NCBI RefSeq assembly: GCF_016741875.1
Contig: NZ_JAERRF010000011.1
Span: 124,001-188,000 of the forward strand
From: Streptomyces coffeae
GTDB taxonomy: Bacteria; Actinomycetota; Actinomycetes; Streptomycetales; Streptomycetaceae
DNA length: 64,000 bases
Reading direction: 5' to 3'
In this document: piece by piece, positions 28,414 to 36,868 of the stretch
Layout of the letters: each line of letters begins with the position of its first letter
How positions within the stretch are numbered: position 1 is the first letter of the stretch
Translations under genes and position numbers: made by a program
The notes under the pieces: model-generated
Told to the model about the DNA's origin: nothing
The model's database searches: none
Seen by the model: the letters and a program-made list of their open reading frames with translations, nothing else

Positions 28414-29436
28414 ATGAAGAACGTAGTGCGGACCGGTGCGGTGACCGCCGTGGTTGGTGTGGGACTGTCCCTTGCCGTGCTGCCGGCTGAACCGGCCAGT
28501 GCTGCCGGGGGGACTCAGGTGCCGTGCAACGACATCACCGCCCTGCAGGCGGCCATCACGGACGCCAATACCGGCGGCGGCAGCATCACCCTCGCGCCCC
28601 ATTGCACCTACACCCTGACCACACCCGACAACACGGATGACGGGCTTCCGGAGATCACCGGGAACGTGACCATCTCCGGCCGCGGCACCACCATTCGGCG
28701 AGCCCCGGACTCGACGCAGGACTTCCGCATCTTCCACGTACAGTCGGGTGGCACACTCACCCTGAACTCGCTCACGGTCAGCGGCGGAAGCGTACCCAAT
28801 TCCTCCGGCGGCGGCATGTGGAACAGCGGCACCCTGAACCTGAACCGCGCGATCATCAAGCGCAATCGTGCCCGCTCGAGTGGTGCCATCCACAACCCGG
28901 GTGGACAGCTCAATTTCGACCACAGCACCATCGAGCGCAACACCGCAACCCTTAATGGCGGCGGAATCACCAACGGAAGCAACCCCATCCTCGGCCGGGT
29001 CGGCACGCTGACGATGAAGGGCGGGGCGCTGCTCAACAACCGGGCACTCGGCGAGAACGGTGGCGCTCTGGAGAACCTCAGAAGTTCAACGTCGTTGGAT
29101 TCCGTATCGGTCAGGGGCAATACCGCCCTGCACGGTGGCGGCATCCACCAGTTCGGTGGAACCCTGAGCCTCACGTCGACCATCGTCAGCCACAACATCG
29201 CCGTGACAGGCGCGGGCCTGTTCAGCGAGTTCAGTACACCCACGCTGGTTCGCAGCCTGGTCACCCGCAATACGGCGATCACTGCCGGCGGCGGTATCTT
29301 CAACGGGACTTCCAGTCAGGTCACCCTCACCGACAGCAGAGTCATCCACAACGCACCGGACAATTGCAGTCCCGAAGGCAGCGTTCCCGGATGCACCAAC
29401 CCCATCGACTCCACGGACCGCAAAGCCCGCAATTGA
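28414..29436 (+). CDS. Secreted right-handed parallel beta-helix protein, second copy
   Basis: A 340-residue paralogue of the divergent neighbour. The signal peptide (VRTGAVTAVVGVGLSLAVLPAEPASAA) ends near residue 30, and the mature start VPCNDITALQAAITDANTGG is nearly identical to the other copy. Beta-helix rungs with Gly-Gly corners follow (NSSGGGMWNSGTLNLNRAIIKRN, TLNGGGITNGSNP, HGGGIHQFGGTLSLTSTIVSHN, TAGGGIFNGTSSQVTLTDSRVIHN). A conserved ending DNCSPEGSVPGC follows, so the protein is essentially whole. Its last codons and TGA stop abut the right end of the TnpB element, which appears to supply the stop. Confidence 0.85.
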   Translation: MKNVVRTGAVTAVVGVGLSLAVLPAEPASAAGGTQVPCNDITALQAAITDANTGGGSITLAPHCTYTLTTPDNTDDGLPEITGNVTISGRGTTIRRAPDSTQDFRIFHVQSGGTLTLNSLTVSGGSVPNSSGGGMWNSGTLNLNRAIIKRNRARSSGAIHNPGGQLNFDHSTIERNTATLNGGGITNGSNPILGRVGTLTMKGGALLNNRALGENGGALENLRSSTSLDSVSVRGNTALHGGGIHQFGGTLSLTSTIVSHNIAVTGAGLFSEFSTPTLVRSLVTRNTAITAGGGIFNGTSSQVTLTDSRVIHNAPDNCSPEGSVPGCTNPIDSTDRKARN

Positions 29437-29439
29437 CTG

Positions 29440-29503
29440 CTCCTCTCTCTGGAGGGAGGGGATTCCTGGCTCAGGCTGCCTCCGGGAGCAGCGCTCCCGG
29501 AGG
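29440..29503 (-). ncRNA. Candidate omega-RNA 3' end / right end of TnpB element
   Basis: Two stem-loops lie at the 3' end of tnpB. The outer one (29440-29461) pairs imperfectly (about 9 bp, two mismatches); the inner one (29479-29503) is a perfect 10-bp stem CCTCCGGGAG / CTCCCGGAGG with a 5-base loop and overlaps the last tnpB codons. TnpB elements make their guide RNA from just this place: the 3' end of the coding region plus the right end, with the guide taken from the flanking DNA. By that rule the guide would match the 3' end of the beta-helix gene. Not tested. Confidence 0.35.
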
Positions 29504-30692
29504 TCTTGTGCCCTCGGCGCCAGCCGGGTTCAGACCTGCCCGGTGGAGCATCACGTGGGCGGAGTTCTTGTCTCTGGGGGAGACGGTTCCGCACGTGGTG
29601 CAGGTGTAGGTGCGTTCGGACAGCGGGAGTGCGTGCTTGGTTCTCGCTCCGCACGATGCGCAGTCCATGGTGGTGTGCGCGGGATGCACCAGACGGATGT
29701 CCCGCCGGTGTTTGTGGCCCATCTCGATCAGGGCCTTCTTCGTGGCGCTGATCGCGGCGTCCGCCGCCTTGCGCGCCATGGAGGACTTGGCGAGGAACTT
29801 CGGTTTGAAGTCTTCGACGGCGATGGCGTCGTGGTCGGTGACGACCTTCTTCGCCCACTTGCGGCCGGTGTCCTGCCGCTGCCGGGCGATCTTCGCGTAG
29901 GTCTTCGCCCGCCACTTCCTCGCCTCGCGGTAGCCCTTCGAGGCAGCCTGCCCCTTCTTCGGTCTGCGTCGGGCCATCATCCGGTCGTACCGCGTCAGCT
30001 TGGCCTGAGCCTTGCGGCCGTGCTGAGGGCGCGGGAGGTCGTGGGTGTCGCTGGTGGTGGTCGCGGTCTCCTTCACGCCCCAGTCCACACCGAGCACCCG
30101 GCCAGTCGCCGGCAGCGGCCGCGCCTGGGCGGGGACCACGAACGAGCCGTACCAGTGCCCGACGCTGTCCTGGTACACCCGTACCGAGGACGGTTCGGCG
30201 GGCAGGTTCCGCGACCACACCACCGCCAGCACGATCCCGCCCGCCAGGTGCAGGCGGCCCTCCTTCAGCCGGAACCCACGCCGGGTGTAGTTCAGCGACG
30301 GGACGGCCTCCCGCTTCTTCTTCCACCGCGGCATACCGGCCCGTTGCCGCTGAGGCACACGTTCCCAGATGTCCTTGTGCGCCTTCGCACGGGAGGTGCC
30401 GAAATCCCGGATCACCTGCTGCTGCGGAACACTGGAGCCCTCACGCAGCCACGGCAAACGCCCCCGCGCCTCAGTCAGCATCCTGTCCAGCTGCGCCGAG
30501 CCACACGTCCGCTTCTCGCCCGTGGTCCTGTTGTGCAGGTGAGTGGCCTGGGACTTGGCGACGCATTCAGTTCCAGATCCACCGGCACCGGTCCCACTCC
30601 GCCAGCAGCGTCGTATGGGCGGTCGACGACACGCGAAGCCGATAGGTGTACCGGACATGCCCGGCCCCGTTCCCTTCACTTGGTGTCGTCAT
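29471..30692 (-). pseudogene. tnpB: TnpB (IS605 OrfB-type RNA-guided nuclease), frameshifted
   Basis: The gene reads from ATG 30692 (GHVRYTYRLRVSSTAHTTLLAEWDRCRWIWN) and then hits a stop; one extra base (position 30569) moves the frame, after which ECVAKSQATHLHNRTTG and everything downstream continues in another frame to 29471. With that base removed the product would be about 406 residues. The nuclease part is intact: RuvC Asp in GVDWGVKE, Glu in AIAVEDFKP, Asp in SPRDKNSA, and the zinc ribbon CASCG...CTTCG. No TnpA is nearby. It is probably inactive unless the ribosome slips at the site. Confidence 0.85.
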
Positions 30693-30706
30693 GCCGCCAA
30701 CGTAGC

Positions 30707-30799
30707 GTCATCCTTCGGTTCTCACTCCGGATTCCGGCAGACCTACTCGAACGGGTGACCGCCCAAACCGCTGCGGACCGGCGGTCCCTCAACTCCGAG
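30707..30799 (+). pseudogene. Relic of a ribbon-helix-helix (Arc/MetJ-type) protein
   Basis: On the + strand a 31-codon stretch reads VILRFSLRIPADLLERV, then TAQTAADRRSLNSE. It matches the core of Arc-type DNA-binding proteins (LRLPxDLxERL...AxxxRRSLNxEI). There is no start codon in frame close by (a TAG lies just upstream in another frame) and the ending that should follow (EILxLLE) is lost. It points away from tnpB and begins only 15 bases from it, so it is either part of the element's left end or the interrupted target. Confidence 0.5.
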
Positions 30800-31064
30800 G
30801 GACCACCACACCCCTTGGAGGTCACCCTCGCTGCTCCCCGGGCGGACGCCGGATCGCCCGTCGGCGATCCGGCTTGTCCTGCCCCGCTCGCGGGAATCCG
30901 GATTCCTCCTCGGCCAGAAGGCCGAGGCATCCTCCGGAGATCCCGGTGACCGGCCTGGCACCGATTGTGCCCGACCGACCAGCCGGACCACCCCCGAGCT
31001 GAGGCATGGGGATGGTCCGGTGTTGCTTCTTCGGTTGTTGCGCGTGATCCAGCCCGGAGCGGTC
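30800..31064. other. Gene-free stretch with hairpins beside TnpB
   Basis: No gene is supported. Two perfect hairpins stand out: an 11-bp stem with a 4-base loop at 30848-30873 (GCCGGATCGCC / GGCGATCCGGC) and an 8-bp stem at 30908-30927 (CCTCGGCC-AGAA-GGCCGAGG). They could belong to the left end of the TnpB element or be terminators. Confidence 0.4.
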
Positions 31065-31340
31065 TCAGTACTGCTGGCGACCACCGGGGTAGCGGACCGG
31101 CTTCCGGCACTCGGGGGAGTCCACCGGCGGAGTCTCCGGGGCGAGTGCGAAGCACAGGCCGGCGTGGAGCTGTTCCGCCTCATCGACGGAGAGCACCAGC
31201 GGAGCGAGTGCCACATGCTTGCCCAGACGGGCGATCCCGAGTGTCACCGTGAGACAGCCGTCCAGGTCACGGGATACGCGCAGTCCCACAGGGGTGGCCC
31301 CGAGTCGCCACCCGGACGAGAACCGCTGATCCGGGCTCAC
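31065..31340 (-). CDS. Small unknown protein, coupled to its upstream partner
   Basis: A 91-residue protein without a family I recognise. It has a beta-rich first half (GATPVGLRVSRDLDGCLTVTLGIARLG) and a helical middle (LSVDEAEQLHAGLCFALAP). No signal peptide or membrane segment is seen. GTG 31340 overlaps the stop of the preceding ORF in a GTGA arrangement and is preceded by AGGTGG, which supports real, coupled translation. It is downstream of the Cys-rich ORF and may belong to the same unit as the XRE/flavoprotein pair. Confidence 0.6.
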   Translation of the reverse strand: MSPDQRFSSGWRLGATPVGLRVSRDLDGCLTVTLGIARLGKHVALAPLVLSVDEAEQLHAGLCFALAPETPPVDSPECRKPVRYPGGRQQY

Positions 31341-31549
31341 TTGTCCACCTCGCTTGCTTCAGCCGATCCAACGTCGTCAGACACCGCTAGACGCCTGCCA
31401 CGACTCTCCGCAATCCGGAGCGCGTCACGTAGCGCCTCGACCAGACGGTTGGAGAGGAAGCGCAGTTCTCCGGCCTCAGCCTTGGGGTCCGCGCAACACC
31501 GGCCGGTGCAAGACCTGATGCACACGGGGAAGCCGCAGTGTGGGGCCAT
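31337..31549 (-). CDS. Small Cys-rich protein, unknown
   Basis: A 70-residue ORF. The N-terminus has five cysteines within 17 residues (HCGFPVCIRSCTGRCCADP), which suggests a small metal-binding site, followed by a helix (AGELRFLSNRLVEALRDALRIAESR). The start has only a weak GCGGGG site. Its 3' end overlaps the next ORF, and the pair looks like a two-gene unit. No known family is recognised; an extended version in another frame was considered and not preferred. Confidence 0.5.
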   Translation of the reverse strand: MAPHCGFPVCIRSCTGRCCADPKAEAGELRFLSNRLVEALRDALRIAESRGRRLAVSDDVGSAEASEVDK

Positions 31550-31762
31550 CCCCGCAGCTTGCTGTAGCGCTTGTCTCGGCGGTGCGATGCCGACCCCGAC
31601 CGGGCTGTAACGCGCTCCTCACCGATCCGAAGATCCTGCCGATACAGTTCCGCATGTCGACCTGCTTTCCTCAGGTTGACCACGCCCCGGGGCGCAGGCA
31701 CGCGTCGCCGGGGTCCTGTGGTGGGTGAAAACCGCCTGAGCTTTCATGCTGGTGACATACGA

Positions 31763-31800
31763 AGCCCCCAACTTTCACATTTGAGTGAAAGCCGGGGGCT
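31763..31800. terminator. Hairpin terminator after the XRE-TPR gene
   Basis: AGCCCCC, AA, CTTTCAC pair with GTGAAAG, CC, GGGGGCT around ATTTGA: two stacked 7-bp helices separated by a 2x2 internal loop, 16 bases past the stop of the XRE gene. Confidence 0.7.
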
Positions 31801-31815
31801 GGCGCGGTGAAAGTC

Positions 31816-33000
31816 CTAAAGGCCCACCCAGGCCGCCAGGTGGTCGAGGGTGTCCGGCGTGCGCCGGGACAAGTGGATCAGACCCCTGATGGTCTCTCGC
31901 GCGCCTGAGTGGTACCGCGTCTGTTGGGGCGCCAGCCTGCGCGCGGTGACCATGGACTTCAAGGCCGCTTCGGAACGTCCCGCTTCCATCTGGGCGCGTG
32001 CTTGATCGACGTAGAAGTGAGCCGCGCGGGACACGGCCCAATCCTTCGGTATCCGCACCTTCGCGGCCTCCCGCAGCGCTTCACCGTAGTGCCGCATCTC
32101 GACATGGGCGGACACCGCGTGCACAGTGACGTTCGTAGGCCCGAAGGACAGCCAGTGAACATCCGTCGCTTCGCCGACCCGGTCCGCGTAAGACCTCGCC
32201 TCCGCAAGGTGATTCCGAACCGCAGCTGCGTCATGGGCGCGGGCCGCGATGATGCTCGCCCCGAGGTGAAGCTGCCCGGCAACGGCCTGCCTCGCCCGAG
32301 TCTGGGGCGACTGATCCAACAGGCCCTGCCCGGCAGCGACGAGCCGCTTGCCGATCGTGTATTCGCCCTCTCGGAAGTAGACCAGCGCACGCATGTACTG
32401 ACGTACCGCGGAAAGCAGCGGATCCGAAGCGCGCGATGCAGCCCAGTCCATGCGGTCCAGAGCTACCGTCGACAGGTCGTAGTAACCCCACTTCACGGCC
32501 AGGTCATGCGCGGTCCGGTACGTGCTCGACAGCGCGGCCCACAACTCCGACGACGGCGCCCGGTATGCGGCCGTAGTGATCTCCGCGATCGTGTCGGGAA
32601 GGTCGAGAGCAGCGTCATGGAGCTTTGTGGCCCGGACCTGCTGACATAGACGCTCAGCAGCCGCTACGAGTTGGGGAGTTGGGCGCGGACTGATCGCCGG
32701 ATCAACCCCCAGGTCGTAGAGGTCGAGGGCTTCACGGATAGGGCGAACCAGCGCAGCCAACCGATCCTGCTGCAACTCGGTCACGTAGGGCTGGCCAGTC
32801 AGCGCGGTGACGTCGATACACAGCGCTTTGGCCACTGCGGCCACCAAGTCGGGGCTGGCTGGCTTGTGTCCGGACTCCACCTGGGTGAGCAGGCTGTATG
32901 AGTAGGGGACCTTCTGAGCCAACCCGCGCTGAGTCAGCCCCGCCCGTTTCCGATGATGTGCGATCCGAGCACCCGTGTGTTCGTCGCCGGGGAGCGGCAT
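31816..33000 (-). CDS. XRE regulator with TPR-like helical domain
   Basis: A 394-residue regulator. The N-terminal XRE HTH (ARIAHHRKRAGLTQRGLAQKVPYSYSLLTQVESGHKPASPDLVAAVAKAL) is followed by about 300 residues of TPR-like helices (for example ALVYFREGEYTIGKRLVAAGQGLLDQ, HYGEALREAAKV, AQMEAGRSEAALKSMVTARRL). This design, near-ubiquitous in Streptomyces, often pairs with an adjacent enzyme or small protein, and the helices are presumed to sense a peptide or partner. ATG 33000 has GGGAGG upstream. It is divergent from the flavoprotein across 133 bp. Confidence 0.88.
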   Translation of the reverse strand: MPLPGDEHTGARIAHHRKRAGLTQRGLAQKVPYSYSLLTQVESGHKPASPDLVAAVAKALCIDVTALTGQPYVTELQQDRLAALVRPIREALDLYDLGVDPAISPRPTPQLVAAAERLCQQVRATKLHDAALDLPDTIAEITTAAYRAPSSELWAALSSTYRTAHDLAVKWGYYDLSTVALDRMDWAASRASDPLLSAVRQYMRALVYFREGEYTIGKRLVAAGQGLLDQSPQTRARQAVAGQLHLGASIIAARAHDAAAVRNHLAEARSYADRVGEATDVHWLSFGPTNVTVHAVSAHVEMRHYGEALREAAKVRIPKDWAVSRAAHFYVDQARAQMEAGRSEAALKSMVTARRLAPQQTRYHSGARETIRGLIHLSRRTPDTLDHLAAWVGL

Positions 33001-33133
33001 GCATGCCTCCCTTTCGTGACGCACTCAACGGAAACGCTACCCGTCCAAGCCATGGCAGACGACGATGAACGGTGATGTCAGCCTCGACCGGACAGGTTTG
33101 CGGTATGGGGGCGCTACACGGTGGACTGCCCAC

Positions 33134-33697
33134 ATGACTGCGAACCGCGTCCTCTACCTGTTCGGAAGCGCCGCCCCGCCCGTGCTGAACATCGCCGGTG
33201 TCATCGAGCGAGCGCAGTCAGCCGACTGGGATGTCTGCCTCGGATTGACCCCCACAGCCGCACGCTGGCTTGACGACGAGCTGCCAGCCCTGGAGGAGCT
33301 GACCGGACACCCGGTGCGCAGCCAGTACAAGCTGCCCTGGGAGCCCGACGCCTGGCCCCCTGCGGATGTCGCCGTCCTGGCACCCGCTACCTTCAACACG
33401 ATCAACCAATGGGCCCTGGGCATCACCGACAAGTTCATCGTCGGATTCGTGGCCGAGGCCATCGGCAAGGGCATCCCCACCGTGACCATGCCGTGCGTCA
33501 ACGCCGCCTACGTCCAGCACACGCAGTTCGACACCAGCGTTGCCACGCTCCGCGCGATGGGCGTACGTGTGCTCTACGGAGAAGGCGGCTTCGTGCCCAG
33601 CAAACCGGGCCAGGGCCGACCGGAAAGCTATCCGTGGCACCTGGCCCTCGACGCGGCGGCATCAGCCCTCAGCGGGCCTGAAGCCGCTCAGCGGTGA
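33134..33697 (+). CDS. Flavoprotein (HFCD-type)
   Basis: A 187-residue protein of the HFCD flavoprotein family, the one that includes phosphopantothenoylcysteine decarboxylase. It begins VLYLFGSAAPPVLNIAGVIERAQS, then ADVAVLAPATFNTINQWALGITDKFIVGFVAEAIGKGIPTVTMPCV, typical of FMN binding. Its partners in Streptomyces are usually XRE-TPR regulators like the divergent neighbour. The reaction is unknown. ATG 33134 begins the conserved part. Confidence 0.88.
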   Translation: MTANRVLYLFGSAAPPVLNIAGVIERAQSADWDVCLGLTPTAARWLDDELPALEELTGHPVRSQYKLPWEPDAWPPADVAVLAPATFNTINQWALGITDKFIVGFVAEAIGKGIPTVTMPCVNAAYVQHTQFDTSVATLRAMGVRVLYGEGGFVPSKPGQGRPESYPWHLALDAAASALSGPEAAQR

Positions 33698-33700
33698 GCC

Positions 33701-34360
33701 TCAGCCGTCGGCAGGGGCGATGCCGATAGGGCAGGAAACGCCCGTGCCGCCGATGCCGCAGTAGCCCGCCGGATTCTTGTCCAAGTACTGCTGGTGATAT
33801 GCCTCGGCCGGGTAGAAGGCGCCCGCGGGGAGGATTTCCGTGGTGATGTCGCCGTAGCCCGAGCCGGTCAGCACGGACTGGTAGGCGGCGCGGGAGGATT
33901 CGGCCTCGGTCTGCTGCTCGGGGGAGTGGGTGTAGATCGCCGAGCGGTACTGGGTGCCGACGTCATTGCCCTGGCGGAAGCCCTGGGTGGGGTCGTGGGA
34001 CTCCCAGAACAGCTTCAGCAGGGCGCCGTAGGAGGTGACGGACGGGTCGAAGACGACGCGGACGGCCTCGGTGTGGCCGGTGAGGCCGCTGCACACCTCT
34101 TCGTAGGTGGGGTTCTCGGTGTGGCCGCCCTGGTAGCCGACGAGGGTGGTCCAGACTCCCGGGGCCTGCCAGAACTTCCGCTCCGCGCCCCAGAAGCAGC
34201 CAAGACCGAAGTCGGCCACCACCAGGCCGTCCGGATACGGGCCGGTCAGGGCGTTGCCGAGGACCGTGTGGCGGCCGGGGAGGGAGAACGCCGGGTCCGG
34301 GCGGCCCTTCAGCGCCTCCTCGGGGGTCGGGAGGTGGTTCTTGTGGCGGCTGAACAGCAT
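33701..34360 (-). CDS. msrA: Peptide-methionine (S)-S-oxide reductase
   Basis: A 219-residue MsrA that repairs oxidised methionine in proteins. The catalytic GCFWGAERKFW is at about residues 54-64; HTEAVRVVFDP and the Glu/Tyr pocket follow, and the C-terminal tail YCGIGGTGVSCP carries recycling cysteines. An N-terminal lead (LFSRHKNHLPTPEEALKGR) is normal for actinobacterial MsrA. It ends 3 bp from the convergent flavoprotein. Regeneration would rely on thioredoxin or mycoredoxin. Confidence 0.96.
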   Translation of the reverse strand: MLFSRHKNHLPTPEEALKGRPDPAFSLPGRHTVLGNALTGPYPDGLVVADFGLGCFWGAERKFWQAPGVWTTLVGYQGGHTENPTYEEVCSGLTGHTEAVRVVFDPSVTSYGALLKLFWESHDPTQGFRQGNDVGTQYRSAIYTHSPEQQTEAESSRAAYQSVLTGSGYGDITTEILPAGAFYPAEAYHQQYLDKNPAGYCGIGGTGVSCPIGIAPADG

Positions 34361-34445
34361 CTGGGCTCCTCGCTCGGGTACGCGGCGCATCCCCTACAAC
34401 GGATGCGGGCCCGGCAGAATTCCAGCCGACCGCCGCCGCGAAGCG

Positions 34446-35543
34446 TCACCGCGGCAGCGTCGCCGGGGAGCCGCCGTGGCCCTCCCAGCCCGCCACCGCC
34501 AGCGCCCGGTAGACCGTGTACTCGGCCGCCGGGTCCGCGCCGTAGGACCACGGCACCGCGCCCACATGGCCATCCACGTGCCGCAGCTGCTCCATGGCCT
34601 CCGCGTACCGCTCCGCCCGTACCAGGAACCACACCAGGAGATGGCGGACGTGTGGCAGCACCGGGTGGTCGGCGGGGGCCTGGTGGGTCGCGTAGAGGGC
34701 GCCCTCGATCGCCTTGGTGATCACATCGCTCTGGTAGAGGCTGCGCACCAGGTTGACGTCCGGCAGATGCTCGAAGACGCCGAACAGCGGCAGCGCGGGC
34801 AGCAGGCTCTTCGGCGGGGCGGAGGCGGCGGCCGCGTGGGTGAAGGCGTCGGCGAGCTCCTGGGAGCCGTGCCACTTGCCGCACCAGTAGTGCAGCGCGG
34901 CCAGATGGGCGCCCATGTGGTGCGGGGCGCGCTCGGTGACCTTGGACCACAGTTCCTCGAAGTCGGCCTGCCGGTAGCCCAGGCCGCGGGCGACGCCGAG
35001 CTCGATGATGTACGGCACCGGGTCGCCGGGGGCCAGCAGCGCCGCCTCCTGGCAGACGGTCCGGGCCTCCTCGAGGATCATGCGGAAGTCGGGCGAGGCC
35101 GGGTCCAGCAGGGCCTGCCGGACCAGGAACTCGGCGTGCACCGCGGCCGCGCCCGCGTCCTTGGGGGCCGCCACCCGCCAGGTGCGCAGCCACATCCCGC
35201 CCTGTCCGGGCGTCCGGGCCAGCTCGTAGGCCGCCGCCCCGGCCAGCGTCTGGACCCGCTGCCAGCGCAGCTCCGAACCCGCCTCGGTCAGCGCGAGCAG
35301 CCGGGCGGCGGGCTGCCAGTCCTGGCTCGCCTGGACCTCCTCCAGGGCCTCGGTGAGCGGGCGGTCCGGGCCGGGCAGCCGTACGTCGAGCCGCTCGCGC
35401 GGGACGAAGCCGTACTCCTCCGGGTCCGAGGCGCGCAGCGCGCCCCGCACGGCCTCGCGGCCTCCGCGCATCCGCCGCACCGCGGGCACGATGATCAGCC
35501 CGCCCACCATGACGAGGGCGATGAGGAAGATCAGAAGCTCCAT
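34446..35543 (-). CDS. Membrane-anchored TPR-like protein, unknown
   Basis: A 365-residue protein with one N-terminal membrane segment (LLIFLIALVMVGGLIIVPAV, residues 3-22) and a long alpha-helical domain of TPR-like pairs, with Trp/His-rich stretches (RAPHHMGAHLAALHYWCGKWHGSQELADAF). It is conserved-looking but of no family I can name. It is divergent from metB by 118 bp and precedes msrA on the same strand. The type I topology would leave the helical domain in the cytoplasm. Confidence 0.75.
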   Translation of the reverse strand: MELLIFLIALVMVGGLIIVPAVRRMRGGREAVRGALRASDPEEYGFVPRERLDVRLPGPDRPLTEALEEVQASQDWQPAARLLALTEAGSELRWQRVQTLAGAAAYELARTPGQGGMWLRTWRVAAPKDAGAAAVHAEFLVRQALLDPASPDFRMILEEARTVCQEAALLAPGDPVPYIIELGVARGLGYRQADFEELWSKVTERAPHHMGAHLAALHYWCGKWHGSQELADAFTHAAAASAPPKSLLPALPLFGVFEHLPDVNLVRSLYQSDVITKAIEGALYATHQAPADHPVLPHVRHLLVWFLVRAERYAEAMEQLRHVDGHVGAVPWSYGADPAAEYTVYRALAVAGWEGHGGSPATLPR

Positions 35544-35661
35544 GAGGTGTCCCCGTGTGAAGGTACGAACGGTTCCGACGGTCCTGACGGCCTGGCTCCA
35601 GCCTATGCGCCCTCCCGCACGAGGGATCCGGCACCGCCCCGCCGGGCGTTACCCTCGGCCC

Positions 35662-36819
35662 ATGACCGACCAGCATCAGCACCCGCAGAGCTTCGAGACG
35701 CTCGCCATCCACGCCGGCCAGGAGGCGGACCCGCTCACCGGGGCCGTCGTGCCGCCGATCTACCAGGTGTCCACCTACAAGCAGGACGGGGTGGGCGGCC
35801 TGCGCAACGGCTATGAGTACAGCCGCTCCGCCAATCCCACCCGCACCGCCCTGGAAGAGAACCTGGCGGCGCTCGAAGGCGGCCGCCGTGGCCTGGCCTT
35901 CGCCTCCGGCCTGGCCGCCGAGGACTGCCTGCTGCGCACCCTGCTGGTCCCGGGCGACCACGTGGTGATCCCGGACGACGCCTACGGCGGTACGTTCCGT
36001 CTGTTCGCCAAGGTCGTGGAGCGCTGGGGCGTGGAGTGGTCGGTCGCCAACACCTCCGACCCGGCCGCGGTACGGGCCGCGCTCCGCCCCCGTACGAAGG
36101 TGATCTGGGTCGAGACGCCCAGCAACCCGCTGCTCGGCATCACCGACATCGCCGCCGTCGCCGACATCGCCCGCGGTGCCGGGGCCCGCCTGGTCGTCGA
36201 CAACACCTTCGCCAGCCCCTACCTTCAGCAGCCGCTGGCGCTGGGCGCTGATGTGGTGGTGCACTCCACCACCAAGTACATGGGCGGCCACTCGGACGTC
36301 GTCGGCGGTGCGCTCATCGTCGCCGACCCCGGTCTCGGCGATGAACTCGCCTTCCACCAGAACGCGATGGGCGCCGTCGCCGGGCCCTTCGACTCCTGGC
36401 TGGTCATGCGCGGCATCAAGACCCTCGCGGTCCGGATGGACCGGCACAGCGCCAATGCGAGCCGGATCGCGGAGCTGCTCTCCTCCCACTCCAAGGTGAC
36501 CGAGGTCTACTACCCGGGCCTGCCGGAGCACACCGGGCACGAGGTCGCCGCCAAGCAGATGCGGGCCTTCGGCGGCATGGTGTCGTTCCGGGTCGCGGGC
36601 GGCGAGGAGGCGGCGGTCGAGGTCTGCAACCGGGCCCAAATCTTCACGCTGGGCGAGTCGCTGGGCGGTGTCGAGTCGCTGATCGAGCACCCGGGCCGGA
36701 TGACGCACGCCTCCACGGCGGGGTCGGCCCTCGAGGTGCCAGCGGACCTGGTCCGGCTGTCGGTCGGCATCGAGTCGGTCGACGATCTGGTGGCCGACCT
36801 GACCCAGGCCCTGGGCTGA
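35662..36819 (+). CDS. metB: Cystathionine gamma-synthase
   Basis: A 385-residue PLP enzyme of the Cys/Met metabolism family, joining O-succinyl- or O-acetylhomoserine with cysteine in the transsulfuration/methionine route. The PLP lysine is in STTKYMGGHSDVVGG; the phosphate and substrate regions YEYSRSANPTRTALEENLA and VVDNTFASPYLQQPL are intact, as is the C-terminal LGESLGGVESLIEHPGRMTHAS. Cystathionine gamma-lyase is a close alternative, hard to separate by sequence. It stands alone, divergent from a TPR-like gene. Confidence 0.93.
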   Translation: MTDQHQHPQSFETLAIHAGQEADPLTGAVVPPIYQVSTYKQDGVGGLRNGYEYSRSANPTRTALEENLAALEGGRRGLAFASGLAAEDCLLRTLLVPGDHVVIPDDAYGGTFRLFAKVVERWGVEWSVANTSDPAAVRAALRPRTKVIWVETPSNPLLGITDIAAVADIARGAGARLVVDNTFASPYLQQPLALGADVVVHSTTKYMGGHSDVVGGALIVADPGLGDELAFHQNAMGAVAGPFDSWLVMRGIKTLAVRMDRHSANASRIAELLSSHSKVTEVYYPGLPEHTGHEVAAKQMRAFGGMVSFRVAGGEEAAVEVCNRAQIFTLGESLGGVESLIEHPGRMTHASTAGSALEVPADLVRLSVGIESVDDLVADLTQALG

Positions 36820-36868
36820 TCCGGCCCCCGGCTCAGGCCAAGGCTCCGGTCCCGGGCTGACGCCCGTC

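Noticed and set aside
31387..31701. A longer frame covering the Cys-rich ORF
   Set aside because: It reads a different frame with random composition and lacks a ribosome site; the shorter ORF couples to the next gene.
34309..36708. A 799-codon open frame across metB and its neighbour
   Set aside because: It overlaps three well-supported genes in other frames and has no recognisable domain.
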